Of a stretch of 64,000 bases of DNA, positions 24,201 through 39,200 are shown piece after piece. Location: NCBI GenBank assembly GCA_026936325.1, contig JAPTHN010000025.1:1146001-1210000 (forward strand), in the 5' to 3' direction. A model generated the notes under the pieces. The model saw only the letters and a program-made list of their open reading frames with translations. It was not told where the DNA came from and did not search any database. A program made the translations under genes and the position numbers. The number at the start of each line of letters is the position of its first letter. Position 1 is the first letter of the stretch. This DNA is from Platynereis dumerilii (Eukaryota; Annelida; Polychaeta; Phyllodocida; Nereididae).

Positions 24201-27200
24201 GTTTGTTCCAGGTGAATGTGCCATTGGTCACTATTGTGTGTATGGAGTGGACAGACCTTACCCTGGAGGATCCAATGACAGCGCCATCTACAATAATAGT
24301 TGTTATGATGACAGGTTAATATATTTTCTGCTTATTTCAAATTTGTAAAATTGGGAATGTGTGTCTGCATCTTATACATGGTTGGTTCATCAAACAAGAA
24401 TTTTACTTTATCTTCATCTGTAGTGTGTAGACGTAAATGCATGTAGAAGTTTCAGATCTTGACCGTATTGGTTGTGTGACCTCGCTCGATGTCACTTGAA
24501 TAACAAAAGCATGTGTCATTTGATTACCAACGCAGAGTCCTTGGTTATGGAGGAATATGTCCTGTTGGCCACTATTGCCCTGGAGGTGTCGCTAGTATCT
24601 ATCCTCTACCTTGTGACAATGGAACGTTTGCTGATATGGAAGGAATGGAATCTTGTTTGACTTGTCCTGAAGGTAACATTGATTTCATCTTTCACAAAGA
24701 CGCAAAGTTTCGGAAACCAATATTTATGCCACTTTATATGACAAATGATCTTTGTTTTCCAAAATATACAGAAGAGATAAATCCACTTCAGTTTTCCTAA
24801 TACCAGCTCTTTATTGATTCCGTTCTCAGTCATATACATCAATATTTATATTTCGCTGTAAGGCTGTGAATTTTAGTTTTACTAATCTGTCCATCTTGGT
24901 TTCCTTAGTCTTATTTGATTTGATTTATTGACCAAAAGACTGGTGTACAAAATTGAGAGAAAATAAACAGTTGATTACATCTATGAAATTATGGTTGGCT
25001 GACGCCATAAGCGTATATATGCCATTACCAAATAATTATCCAGAAATTACACAATATCTATCTCTAACATTAAACAATTAACAATCTCTAACATTAAACA
25101 ATTAACAGTTATAGAATTGAATAATTTATTTCACAACTCTTTTCAGGCTATTGGTGCCCAAGAATGACATCCAACTACACAGACTATCCTTGTCCTACTG
25201 GTCATGTTTGTCCTTTTGGAACAAGATTTTGGAATGAATTTCCCTGTCCTGTTGGAACTTACAATGGATTGACTATGAGGACTAACTATACTCATTGTTT
25301 GGCCTGTCCTGGTGAGCTACATAGTATTAGTTTCTTTAAGATGGCTCGCTACTCATGCAAAGTGGTCGTTAGCGCACGTTGATGCGCAGCCAGGCAGGCC
25401 CTATCTATGGTAACGTCACCACTCTGATGACACTGCTTCAAGCTGTTTTTTTAATTCTAAGAATTTCTCGCGTCGGCCGCTTCGTTTGCAATTTGCGCCA
25501 CTTCTATTGGGGTTAGAGACTTCTCGTTTGAAGCATTAGATGCGCCACGAAGAGTACTATATACAGCCGGAGATTCAACTTGATACTCAAAACAGAAAAT
25601 TTTTATAGGCGATTTTCGGCAAGCAGGTCTAATTTCTCAAAAATGACTTTGGGATATAAATAAATTTTTATCTCAATTTCCATCGCGGTAGGGGCACTTC
25701 TCATATGTATAATATTGTTCCTCACTACCTTTGGAAGTAAATGGCAAAGAAATAAGAAATCCTATCTAGCCAATTTTTTTTAGCACCATGGTTTATAAAA
25801 AAAGTTAAAATTGTCAAAATCAAAACTTTTATTACTAGTCCTTGGAAAGTCCTTTGAACTAAATATATATCCCTGAAATTATAATCAGCAGTTCCATAAA
25901 ATTGTCTTCTTTAAGTTCATACTTCATTGCATAACATTGGATGCATGACCACTGAATGGCAGGGCAAACTTCACAGTAAAAAAGTAAAGAAAAAAATTGA
26001 GTTTTTCAGGATTGCGTGGACTGACTTTCTTGTACATAATCTCAAATATTTTGAAAAAAAGGCTGGTTGCGACCACATTTTTTTACATATCCTTGCTATA
26101 AACTATATTTTGGATCATACTAAACTATTTACAAGAAATCCTATCTTAGAAAGTTCACGAGTATCGAGCCACCTTAAGCACATATACCTGTACTTTTCTA
26201 GGATGAAGATTGTAGAATTCTTATCATCTGGTGGTTGGAGAATGTGGTTATGGGTTCAAATCCTGGCGATAGGAATAGATGTAATGAGTAGATCTTCTTG
26301 AATCGATGCTAACCTATAGTCGGGAAAAAGTACAGAAATTTGCTATTGGCTGAGAATTTACATAATTGATGGGCACAATATGAGCCTGCCCTCTGTGTGT
26401 CCCTCGCAGGATAAGTAAATCTGACAAATGCAGATCTTGTGTATATCTAATATGCTATTGCAATTAAACCCTGCCAATACCTTTACCTAGTTTGTGAACA
26501 CATGTTTGCATAAGTAATAACCTTATGTCAAAATTTATTTCCACAAGAAAATGTATTTCCACAAGAAAATTTGCTACCCAGTATCCACCATTCTCCATCC
26601 TACTGATTTGTTGTCACTAATTGAAGATATCAATTCAACTTGGAGGCTAGGAGGTATATTTCGGACTGCAAGTTTTTACCATTAATGATTTTAAAAATTG
26701 TCCCGTTACTTCTGAATGAATGATAGAAAATAATTAGCACCTCGGATGGGACTCGAACCCACAACCTCCGGATTAGAAGTCCGACGCGCTATCCATTGCG
26801 CCACCGAGGCCTATGTGCATCCATTCTAAACCCAATCTCACTATATTACCAATATTTTAAGCTCAAATTCTGTATTTTGACTGAAGCTTTAATCAATATG
26901 CCACCATTCAGATCACCAGAGACAGTTGGTCAGATTGACATGAGACTGAAGTGTTTGATTTCAGTTCACAAAACATTAATTTTTTTTTTCAAAGGTGGTG
27001 AATATTGTGAAGATGAAGCCCTCACTCAACCGAGTGGGGTATGTAAAGCAGGATATTATTGCTCAGGAGGAAGTGGATCTGGAAATCCATCTGGTGGTAA
27101 TGGTGGAGACTATTGCCGCAAAGGTTAGTACGTTTTATTGATACATTATGATGCTGTTACTCTCGGCACATTCAGGATGTAAAGCATTAGAATTTATTTA

Positions 27201-30200
27201 ATTTATGTGTTAGAGAATTTAATAAATTTGACAAAAGAAAGTATCCTTGACATTTCGTAAGTGGTACCAGATAATTCAGAAAGAAAAGTAAATATGCACT
27301 TGTGAGTGTTATTCACTGTAGTACTTAGGGGTAGGAAAAGCCTTTGTTTTGGCACTTTTGCTTGCATGAAGTAACATCACATTGAGACTTGTAACTTCAG
27401 AAAATATTTGAGGGGGTTACATGATTACAAATTAAGTTTTTGTTGAACAATTATTATGTTTTCGGATCTTTGGTGTTCAATGATTTCTGGTAATGGATAA
27501 CAAATTCCTGTGAAATGGATGAGCATGTGTTTTGGAAATCAAATAATTTAGCTTTGAGCTTTAAAACAAAATTGCAATTGTTTTATTCCAGGTAATTTCT
27601 GTCCGGAGCAGTCATACTACCCCATACCATGCACTCCTGGCCATTACTGTGCTGTTGATTATCTCAATCAGACATCTGGATTGTGTGATCCTGGTTACTA
27701 TTGCCATGGTTACGCAACTGTTCCTAATCCCACTGATGGAAATGTCACTGGTAAGTGTGTCTTGTAATAATGATTGTTACAACTTTGTAACCTGACAAGT
27801 GACTGGGCTAGAAAAAGGAAAACCGGGACACTCGAGAATTTTGTCATATGATGTCTTGCCATATACACAATAAATGATTCATTTATTGAATTTATCCATT
27901 TATTTATTTATTTACTTGTCAAACTTTACTTACCCGCCCATTGAACCATCTGATCATAAAACTACTTACAGTTTATCATTACTCATTTGCTCAATAACTT
28001 AGGGAAACTTTCTATCATGTTGATCTATTTGAAACAAGTTTGGACTGTTTTTCTCGTTTGTCTTGCAGTTAAAATTAACTGAATAGTCAAAGGTGATGGT
28101 TTTTTAATTGCACAAGGCATAAAGAGGGTGCTCTGACATTTTTCAATTATTGAATCTAAAATAAATAGCAACCGAGAGATGCTGACGGCTGTTTACGATG
28201 CAGAAACAGACGCTTGTCACACATGTACAAGTACATAGATGCACCAAGACGGATGAACAGTCAACACCCGAGTGGGGGCCAATAACTGGAAAGTTACGGG
28301 CAACTAAGCTACGAAGCTACAATAAATATTTTCTTTTGATGGTGACATAATACGAGATAGAATTTTGTGAACAATTGCACGAGTAATCAATGAAAGCTTT
28401 ATTTTACTTTCTAGGATGTGTTGATAATGTGGTCTCGATTTGTAACAATGTTATATTACCAATTAATGAATTTTTCAATGACTTAAAATCTTAATAATTC
28501 TGTTGCAGGTGACATCTGTCCAATGGGTGCGTACTGTCCTCTCGGCAGTGTTTCACCATCTCTCTGCCAAGAAGGTTATTACTTAAACAGCACAGGAAAC
28601 GATGATTCATCTGATTGCATTATCTGCACTAGTGGACAATATTGCAGTGGCAGTGGCAACGAAATTCCTGATGGGCCATGTGAAGCTGGGTGGTATTGCC
28701 CTGAAGGGCAGAGTGATCCAAGACCAAATGGGTATAATTGCACACTAGGTGAGTTTAGTCTATCGTGTACACATGTACACTTAATTTACATGACCTATTT
28801 TACCAAGGATCCTCAGATTTCTGCTTCGAAACATTATAGTATACATGGCACGGGATGATGTGAAACATTCAAGAAACCTCTTTTAATTGAGTTTATGAAA
28901 AAAAAAATACAGTTGTCATTCGTGAAAAGTAGAATTATCTTTAAATTATCTCCAGGCCATTACTGTCCTACTGGAAGCTCTGAACCGATAAGATGTCCAT
29001 CAGGATTTTACCAAGATGAAATTGGGTCATCTCAATGCAAGGATTGTCCATCTGGATATTACTGCGATAACACCATGGACCCTGTGATATTATACAACCA
29101 GACTTATTGTCCTACTGGTAGGTTTGATTTAATGTTTTTCTGGTTTCTGTTTCTCTAGTTGCTTTGGTACGAATGATATATCAAAGGAATGTTTCTTGAG
29201 ATTTGGCTGTTTGGTGGGTACTACTGGAAAACATAGTTGGAACACTGTCTTGTATGAATAGAAAAGCATGCGGGAGAGTTATACATTTTTGGTAAAACGT
29301 ACAAAACCCCAATTTGGCAAGTCAAACTATTATGTCGGTGAGAGCCATCAAAAAGTTTCGGGCCACTGCCCAAAAGAGGTTGAATTCCAAAAATGGCATG
29401 TTTTGAAGGGGAAATCTCAAAAGGTTATGATTGAAAGAAAACCAAAAACACACTCGGCCATCTAGAGAAACGGAGGTGCCACTACAACTCTAATCTGAAT
29501 GATCATATGAGTGTCTTTTGAACATTTTATTGTGTGTGGCAATAGTAAAAATACATAAATTATCCAAGCCTTCTTTTGAGCATATAGTGTATTCCACTCC
29601 CAAGCCCGAAAATACATCTTTGTATGATATGACACTTGTGCTGTGAGTGACCTTGAATGATTTAGATTAATTTCAAAGTTTGTTTCCACTTTACCATCTA
29701 GGATATTACTGCAAACTCAACACCCGTTATGCGACAGAGCACCCTTGCCCTAGAGGAACTTTCAACAATCAAACTCACAGAGCATCTGTTGATGACTGCC
29801 AGCCTTGTTCTGCTGGCATGTATTGTGCTACTGAAGGATTGTCTGCACCCGGTGGATTCTGTGAAGCAGGTAAAAAAATATTTTTGGTTTGATTATGTAT
29901 TCAAATTTATTTTTGGGCTGAAGATTGAACTAAAATATGGCAAGAATTTAAAATATTCGTATGTGAAAATTTCCCATTATCTCTAGATATTATAGATCTA
30001 CATATTGCTGAATTTGACTTTCTCTCCTGTTAAACGTTCCAACCACTGCAAAATTCAGCCTCCTGAGAACTTTAAAACGTCATTTTATCTGAAATTGCAA
30101 TTAAATTTATTTTCAGGTTTGATGATGTTATTGAATTCTCTAATTAAGATTTTTTTTTACTTTGATAAAATCAATTAAAATTTGCCTTTATTGAAGTTAC

Positions 30201-33200
30201 GGTGCCAATTCTGTAAGCACTTGTGTTTTTCTGGCGTCCTGAACTTTGTTTGAAATAAATTTTTTAATTAATCAGTCAAGCTGTCTGTAATTACATTATC
30301 ACCCTTCTTTGTAGGTTACTTCTGTCGTATTGGTTCCAACAGTTCCACACCAAATCTTGGATATGACGGGGATGAGTGCCCTCCTGGTTTTTATTGCCCC
30401 GAGGGGTCGTCAACGCCATTAGCTTGTCCTCCTGGCACATACAGTGCTGCCACCATGCGAGTAAATGTGTCAAATTGTGCGTTATGCACAGGAGGGCGCT
30501 ACTGTCCAGAATGGAACATGACGACATCTGGATATCCGTGTGATGAAGGTAATGGTCATGCATTTGTTTTCTCAATCTCTCAGACGTCGTTTCACTTGGA
30601 TAATTTTTTTAATTTTTTAAATTGTATACTGATATTAATTAATTTAAAATTAAACACAGCTATCTTTGCAAAGACTGCGTCCAACTCATGCAATCAGTCA
30701 CCTCAGACGTTGACTGATTATAAACTTTTAATTTCTCCTTCCGTTTTCTGAACAGGTTATTATTGTCCCCTAAACGCACACATAGCAACCTACATCCAAT
30801 GTCCAGCAGGATCGTACTGCCCAGAAGAAAGTACCTTGCCAACGGAATGTCCCATTGGAACGTTTTCTGCTGCTTTTGGTTTAGCGAGAGAAGAGCAGTG
30901 TAACAATTGTACTGGGGGATATTACTGTCCCATACCAGGTGAGTTGAAAAATTTACATTTGTGAGTTATAGCCAGAGAATCCCACTGGGTTAGTGACATT
31001 TCGATTTTATTGCTTCACGGTGAAACATATACTTGAATAGATTTATTGTAGCACTGTAGCAGGCCACACCTGGCCACAGAACTCATTTACAATTCTTTCT
31101 TAAAGCTCTTAATAGCGCTCTGGAGTTGGGGGAATGCAACGGACTCCTAGTAGATAGACTGATAGAGGAAAATAGATAGATATGGCAAGTGCTGACTCTG
31201 GACATCACCATGTTTAATCATATGAATATTTCATCCATGTTCAAGGTCTAACTGCAGCCAGCCTGGAATGTTGGGGAGGTTATTACTGCCCTGAGGGTCT
31301 CTCTGTTCCAAATCCTGTGGAATTCATATGTCCTACTGGACTGCACTGTCCCAATGGCTCTGCGATTTACAAGGTATATTTCAGTGTTTGTGGCTGTTCT
31401 AAATGTTACATGTGTAAAAATTTGGTACCATTGACATCTAAATTGTGCATAATTATAGTGTTCAGGCTTAATTGGTATTGTATAAATCTTCAATAATCAC
31501 AAAATATTATTATCCTGACTATTTTTGTTCTCTTTACAATTCAGGAGTGCCAACCAGGGTATTACACCAACACAACAGGAGCTTCGACGTGCGATTTATG
31601 TCCACCCGGCTTCTATTGTCTGCCTGTACAACCTCATAATGCTACTCTGAATGCTCAACCATGTCCTATGGGGTATTTCTGTCCAGAGGGTAAGCACAGT
31701 CCTCAACTTCTTTCGCTTTGTGCGATGTGCATGCTGAGGATATCTCAATGGCAGCACACTCAGCTTCTTATTTATTATGCCCATCTTTGATGTTTTGTCC
31801 TGGAAAAAAAAAGCCAAGAAAGTAATTTGGTGGATTATCAAATGGAGCTTAAAAATTATTATGGGCTTATTGGTTGTTGAATGAGGGCCTCTTCAATGGT
31901 TGATGGCAGAAATATCCTCCTGAATTTGGAACGTATCTGTGCAATGCAAATGGTGCTCATGGTGTCAAAAAGTGAAACAATGCAGCTCAAATTGTTTCAT
32001 TTGGTCAAGGCGTTTATCCTTGATGGCCTTCCTTGCCCTCCCAGATAGTATGTTGCAGTGATCCGCTTTGAAATCTTCCAAACATACCACTTTCATAGTA
32101 TCATGTAGAGTTCTCTCACCAGGGGCTTGGTGAGCAAGTCTGCTATGCTGTGTCTATAAATAGCACATCCTACAACCCCAGCTCTGAAATCTGGCTGTGT
32201 GAAGCTACCCCAACACCTTGGCCCTTGGCCACTGGTATACCTTTGGCTGAACCGTTAAGGTGCTGGGCATTAGCTGAACACACAATATGGTGGACGAATC
32301 CGGAGTTCGTGGGTTCGAGTCCCGCAAGGGGCAGCCCACACCCTAGATTCACTTACATATGTATCAGTCCTAAGTCTAACACATGGCTGCAAGTGAATCT
32401 AACTTAACAGGGAGCATATCATGTAGAGTTCTCTCACCAGGGGCTTGGTGAGCAAGTCTGCTATGCTGTGTCTATAAATAGCACATCCTACAACCCCAGC
32501 TCTGAAATCTGGCTGTGTGAAGCTACCCCAACACCTTGGCCCTTGGCCACTGGTATACCTTTGGCTGAACCGTTAAGGTGCTGGGCATTAGCTGAACACA
32601 CAATAATAGTTCTCGCTAATTCCTAACTTTTACCTTTTTTGCATGTTTCAGGAACTGGTTTAGATTGGCAGTCATGTCCAAGAGGGACATTCAGTGACAC
32701 ATTTGGCTTGACTGAAGAAAGTCAATGCAAGTCTTGTCCCGGTGGAAAATTCTGTGACGGAGTGCATTTGACTAATTACACCGGAAATTGTGATGCTGGT
32801 ATGTGATGACTTTTTTGAAAATTTATTAAGTAAAAGATTATTTTTAGGTGGAGATTTGTCTCAAATATGAGAATTTCCATTGCAAGGGATTTTAGTAATG
32901 GCTAAGTTTTATTGTTCTTTGCTTTCCTTGTGAAACATTAGTAGACCTATATACTTAGTTATTACAAGACTCAGTTGCCCAATTTTGGTAGTCTTAAGGT
33001 TACTGATAGGAAGACCACTAAATATCTGATAATTGATTTGAATAACAGTCTTGATTTGATAGAAAATGGTTCTCAATCTATCAAAATCTTAATGACCTAA
33101 TTTCATAATTTCAGGATACTATTGCACATCAGGAGTTGACCGACCTGATCCCAACTACGGCAACAGCACCTCCAGTTCATGTCCTTCTTCAGCTTTACAC

Positions 33201-36200
33201 ACCGGCATAGGAGGTGTCTGCCCTCTGGGTCATTATTGCCCAGTGGGGTCAGAGCGCCCTCTAGCATGCAGTGCTGGAACTTATGCTGATTCCTTTGGAA
33301 TGTCGGAATGTTCCACTTGCCCTGCTGGATACTACTGCCTTGATAATTCCACAGAGTTTTTGTCAATGGAATGTCCTTTGGGTAAGTTTTTGCATAACTT
33401 GATTCATTATATCCACGTGTGACAGAATGATGCTAGGAAGTAGTTTTTTGCTCTCTAAGTCTCAGTTTAATCACTCTCAGTGTCAAGTATTAGTTTCTAT
33501 ATGTCTGACACTTAAGAGAACAATTCTAGCTTTAACAATCACCAACTGCTGAAGTTTTAAACTAAGAGTGTCTCATTAATCAGGGGTCCATTTCCAGCGT
33601 GACAATATGATTCTTACCATCATTCAGTCACACTAGATATGGACCCCTGAATACTGAGGCACATTGAGTTTGAAAATTGAGCATTGGGTGATTTTTACTG
33701 TTTGAATTGTTCTCATCACTGCCTAAAAAATAGAAATCAAAATTAGTACCAAGAATGATTAAATTTAGACTTATAGAGCAAAAATAACGTGCACAAGGCA
33801 CTTTAAAGGGCTCTCCTATAACTCATGACACTGCAAGAAAACCAAAGAAACCATTAACCATCTGATCCATTTCTCTGTTTCATTGTTTTCCTTTTTTCTC
33901 TATGTCAAGCTGTCAGTCTTGCTGTTTCTAGGTTTCTACCCATCTATCTATCTACAATGTATCTATCTATGTATCTATCTTTCTTTCCACATATCTTTCC
34001 ATTCAACTTACTACAACACATTGATGCAGCATGCAGAGTTGTTTTGTCCCAATTGCTGACCTCTTGTTGTTTTGACAAATTCTGAGTGTGGGAAACCCCC
34101 CTGAATGACATCACAGGACTCCCTCTTTCCAGTTTTTCTGGGATGGTTTTCCTGGGTCTCTAAAATGGTATTTAAACTATGTGCATGTCCCTGTAAAGTT
34201 GATCAATCCATTCTTGACTGATGAGTGATATAATGCAATGTGTGAAGTTTTGAAGTCAATTGGACCTGTAATGTGCCCATAAATCGACCCACAAGATTGA
34301 TCAGGATTTCAATGACAACAGGGAGCTCTCTTAGCAGAGAGCGCCCTAAAAAACTGCATTTTATCTCACGTGGACTTCATGGTTTAATGATATGCATGTG
34401 TGGTTGAGGCTATGAAAAATGACTATTCTTTTGTCAGTGCATGTGCTGTTGTCTTAGTTGTAGAAGACCAGGCCATGCATTGAGATATTTTATGAAGTGA
34501 AATGTTTTAAAAGGCTTTGGAAATGTGTGATTCTCAATAAATGTTGCAAGTGAGAGTCATATGTGGTAAATTTGATTTGTGTGGAAATTATAAAATAGAA
34601 TGATAGGCCTATATATTGTCAAAATCTATGCAATAGAATTGCATTCTAAAAAAACATGACATATTATTCCTTTGTGAAGGACTTGGTGCATGTATGGCAT
34701 GAGAAATTTGATTGAGTTTTGAGATTTTCCATGTGTCTACAGCTCAAAGGGTCAAGTTTATTTTTGTGTAATATTGCATCACTGATGAATGAGAAAAAAA
34801 AACCAGTTTAATTTAATACATTAATTCCATTTTTGCGTTTGAGTTCAGAAAAATCTAATTCTAAAAAGTAATTTCTGTTCAAACCTCTCTTATAATTTTT
34901 TTCAGGGTACTATTGCCCCAATGGTACAGAACGCCCTACTCAGTATCCGTGTCCCCCAGGAACATACAACCCCAGCACTATAAGAATAGAACTAAATGAT
35001 TGTCTCTTGTGTCCTGGAGGAAAATATTGCGAAGGACAAGCAAACTCTGAACCAACTGGTAATTGCACGGCTGGATGGTACTGCTCTGGAGGATCTGATA
35101 GTCCCAATACAACTGCTTATGGGGGGAAGTGTGTGGCCGGTTACTACTGTCCTGAAGGTATGTGTTTTCTATGTCAATTGTTAGAATTAACATTTATAGA
35201 TTATGTTACGAGTTATGTGCAATTTCTGCAAAAGAAATTAAGTCTGTCTCATCTTGTTGGCGTATGGCATTGTCAGTTGATTAGTAACTCCCTAAAATAA
35301 TTCAGCTAATATTGTGCTTCCCCTGTTTTTGATATTGTAGATTTTCAGGTCTTCTTCAGAATAATTTAATGATTTTGAATGAATAATTATTATATATTTT
35401 TAGGTTCATCGGATATGCAGCCATGTCCTGCCGGTCAATTTTGCCAATTTGAAGGACTCTCCGAACCTATAGGAAACTGTTCAGCTGGTTACTATTGCTC
35501 TGCTAGATCTTCCAGTGCGACTCCTACTGATGGAATAACAGGTGAGTGGCTGCATTTTATGAAAAGAAACATTTTAAGAAACCTTTTTTACAATTTTAGC
35601 TTGATGGCCACTCAGTAGGAATTATTTTCGGACAGTTTGGCTTATTTAACTGCTTAGAAGTGTTTTATTTCAGTTTTGGAATACTTCTGTTTATAGAATA
35701 TATATGTTTCGAAGCTACAGACGTCTTAATTTCTTCGATCTTTTATCTTTCTCACTAGGAGATCTTCAGTCTTCTGTGAGAAGGATGAAAGCTCACTGTG
35801 CGTGAAGAAATTCAGACCTTTGTTGTTTGAAATATTTACTCTATGAATAGAATTTCCAAAGGTCATGATCTGACCTTCACAGTTTTATATAAACTTCTGT
35901 TTTGCTTTTAGGCAATAGATGCCCTGCTGGTTATTACTGCGAGTCAGGTGTCGGCTGGCCCACTCCATGCAGTCCTGGTTCATACAGTCCTTCTGAAGGA
36001 AATACCCAACTCTCTGATTGTTTGGCTTGCCAACCAGGAGAATACTGTGGGGATTACAATCTTACTACTACTTCTGGTAAGTTAATTTTGGTTTTACAGA
36101 TTTGATAAAAGATTGATCCAAAAGACTGAGATAAAAATCCTCGGGACAAGACATATGTCTTAAATTAAGCCTGGGAAAAGGTATATATATCTCACATCAG

Positions 36201-39200
36201 TAATGGTACTTTGTTGGAATATAAACATTTGTAAAAAGTTTGTATTCTTTATGTTGTGCAATTTACAAACTCTTTAAGTAGCTCCATGTGTCTTTAAAGT
36301 TAAACCAAACAATTAGCATATATCTCTGATCAGTGCCTCTGACATATCGCAAAGGAAATTTTCAAAAGTAGACATTTTGGAAACCGTGGAACATTCATCT
36401 GTGTAAAAAAATTGAACCTTTCATGAGTTTATATCGAAATTATGATGTCTTTGGCGTTGAAGATACTGTTCACTGTGCCTGCTTTAACAAATGATTTTTG
36501 CATACTTACAGGTAATTGCTCAAGAGGCTATTTCTGCAACTCAGGAGAGGTCAGTGATGCCCCAAATCCATGTCCAGTTGGTCACTACTGCCCAGAACAG
36601 ACATTAGAGCCTGTTCTATGTCCATCTGGGTTTTATCAAGTAAGTAAATTAATCTAAACTGATACACTCGAAGTACCTTACCTAGATTTGTTAGTTATAG
36701 ACATAACCTTCACTGTGAATGATTTTAAAACACAGCCTAATTTCTTTATTAGCTGAGCAATCTGAGATTGCTATTCAGAAAAACATGCCATAACCACTTT
36801 GACAAAATGGAGTCATTAACTAACTCAGCTTTGTTAGAGTGCAAGTATTGTAGCAATTAATGTTGGCTTACAAAAGCTGTAAGATGCCTTTTACTTTGTA
36901 CTGAAATAATTTGATAATTTCATATCTAATATCATCTCTATAAAAAACATAGATCATCCCATCTCATTTTATTGTGTTCTTTGTTTTCAGCCCATCCCTG
37001 GTCAGTGGACATGTGTTATTTGTGACGCTGGATATTTTTGTGATAACAGTTATGGCGTCGTCACGCTGAACGACACAGTCAAATGTCCTGCTGGATTCTA
37101 TTGTCCACCAGGTAAAATAAACTTCAATATTAATTTCTTCTTCTTCTGTGGTAATTTCCTCCTCTGACGCAGGAGGAACTTCCAGGCCAAGGTAGTTGAC
37201 ACTTCAGAACTATAGAAACGATAGCTAGATATATACTACCTTGAACGCCTCTTTAACACTTTAATTGCCCTATTTATTTCTAGTAAGATGGCTCCATGTT
37301 TTGCAATATTTTTACTGTTTTAAATAGCAACAGAAAAAAAGGGCATGGCTTGCAGGTTGTTCATATTGATATTCCAACAGGAAATTTAACTGAACTTTAT
37401 GGTCTGTACTGGCTGAATGGTTTGATATTGACAAAGCTTTAAGTATATTGACTGAAGTATTTGGAGATAAAAAGCAGGTATTTATCACAAATTTGGCTTA
37501 AATGTGCGTATATAGGCCTCGGTGGCGCAATGGATAGCGCGTCGGACTTCTAATCCGGAGGTTGTGGGTTCGAGTCCCATCCGAGGTGCTAAATCTTTTG
37601 TCCTGGCAATATTGTCAGGATGTGTCATCAATTCATCACTAAATAAGCATGAATCTTGTCTATAGTTCTTTGAATAAAGACTAGGACTAGGGCAAACAAA
37701 AGCTGATGATTCAACATCAGATTTTTAAGACATTTGTTTTGAAACATATTGTTACAATAAAGAGTTAGGGTATCTCTGAGACAAGCAGTTTACCTGAATG
37801 CGAACTTGCTTGACTTCAGGACTTCAATGTATATTATCAGCTGGACATTAATCACTCTTGAAATATTTATACAATAATATACATGAGATACAGGAAAATG
37901 CTTGCTTTTATATTTGGCAATTTTGCGCTCTGTGATGGGGAAATTCAGGAATTTCGAAGTGTTGAGCTGATGGCAACTTTGACTTGCTACCGAAAGTAGA
38001 CATTTTAATTTTATGATAACTACTTATATTTGTAGGTACACAACGAGCCGACCAATGGCCATGCCCCCTTGGAACTTTCGGAAACGACACAGGCTACGAT
38101 TCAATAACTCAATGCTCTCCTTGTTTGGGAGGAATGCATTGTAGCATAGTGGGGAAGACTATGCCAACAGGATTGTGTGAAGCCGGCTATTATTGCCGTC
38201 AAAATGCTAATTCGAGTACTCCGAGCCAAGGAAGTGATGCTGATGTTTGTCCTCAAGGTATTACTTCTATCTCATTCTTTGCTTTGCAGACTTCTCTCTT
38301 TTGGCCATCTTTTTTCCACCACGAGAATCTAATATTTTCCCAAAGACTGCACAATGCACATTACTGTAAAATTGCGTTACAAACATCATAGCCAATCAGT
38401 GAGCAGTGTCACGGTCCACTTTAAAAATACATGTACTACCTTTTAAAAGACTGTTGTTTATGGCCTGGATGCCTATTGACTCTAATTTTAAAGTTGCAGA
38501 AGATATTTTTCTAGCACATGATTTTGATCTCTGCAAAGCGCTATTCCAGTATTATGTGTAAATCGGCAAAATCAACTTAATTTCCGTAACATTTGCAAAG
38601 GCCTGTTCATTGGCTAGCTTTGGGATATGTGGGTTAATTTGTGTCTGACTTCCTTCCCCGAAGGTTCCGAGTCAGGACATCCTTTATTGAAAGCTCTGGT
38701 ACAAGATACAAAGTTTTATTTTCAATCGGTTTTTACAAAAAGAAACATTAGCTCACAGAGCTATTGAGACCGATCTGAAGTGATCTCTTGCTGCAACCTT
38801 CTCAAATTATATTTATTGTATTCCAGGTTACTATTGCATAGAAGGCACAGCAGAACCCGCAGGCTGTCCTCCAGGCACATTTGGTGCTACGCCAGGATTG
38901 AAGGACGTCACTGAATGTACTCTCTGTCACCCTGGAAAGTACTGCGAGAACTACGGACTAGCTGATGTCCAAGGTAAAGTTGCTTGTAATTTGTAATGTA
39001 AACTTACAGTAAAGGTTGATACAGTCCTTTAGAGATAAAATTGCTTGTGATTTCAATAGAGCAGGTGATCTGCAAAAGGTCAGAAAGGTTTGAGAGCTTA
39101 TGGGCGATCTCAATGTCGACTGTGTCAAAATCCTGGAATTATAATGGAGTCAGAAATTGAAGAGTCATGGGAATATCATGGAGAAAATTTGGGTCTAAGA

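Noticed and set aside
29268-29465. 65-codon ORF between e15 and e16
   Set aside because: No GCC2/GCC3 pattern, no fitting splice borders, and e15-e16 already join in frame.
33952-33989. TCTA microsatellite
   Set aside because: An ordinary short tandem repeat; not worth a separate finding.
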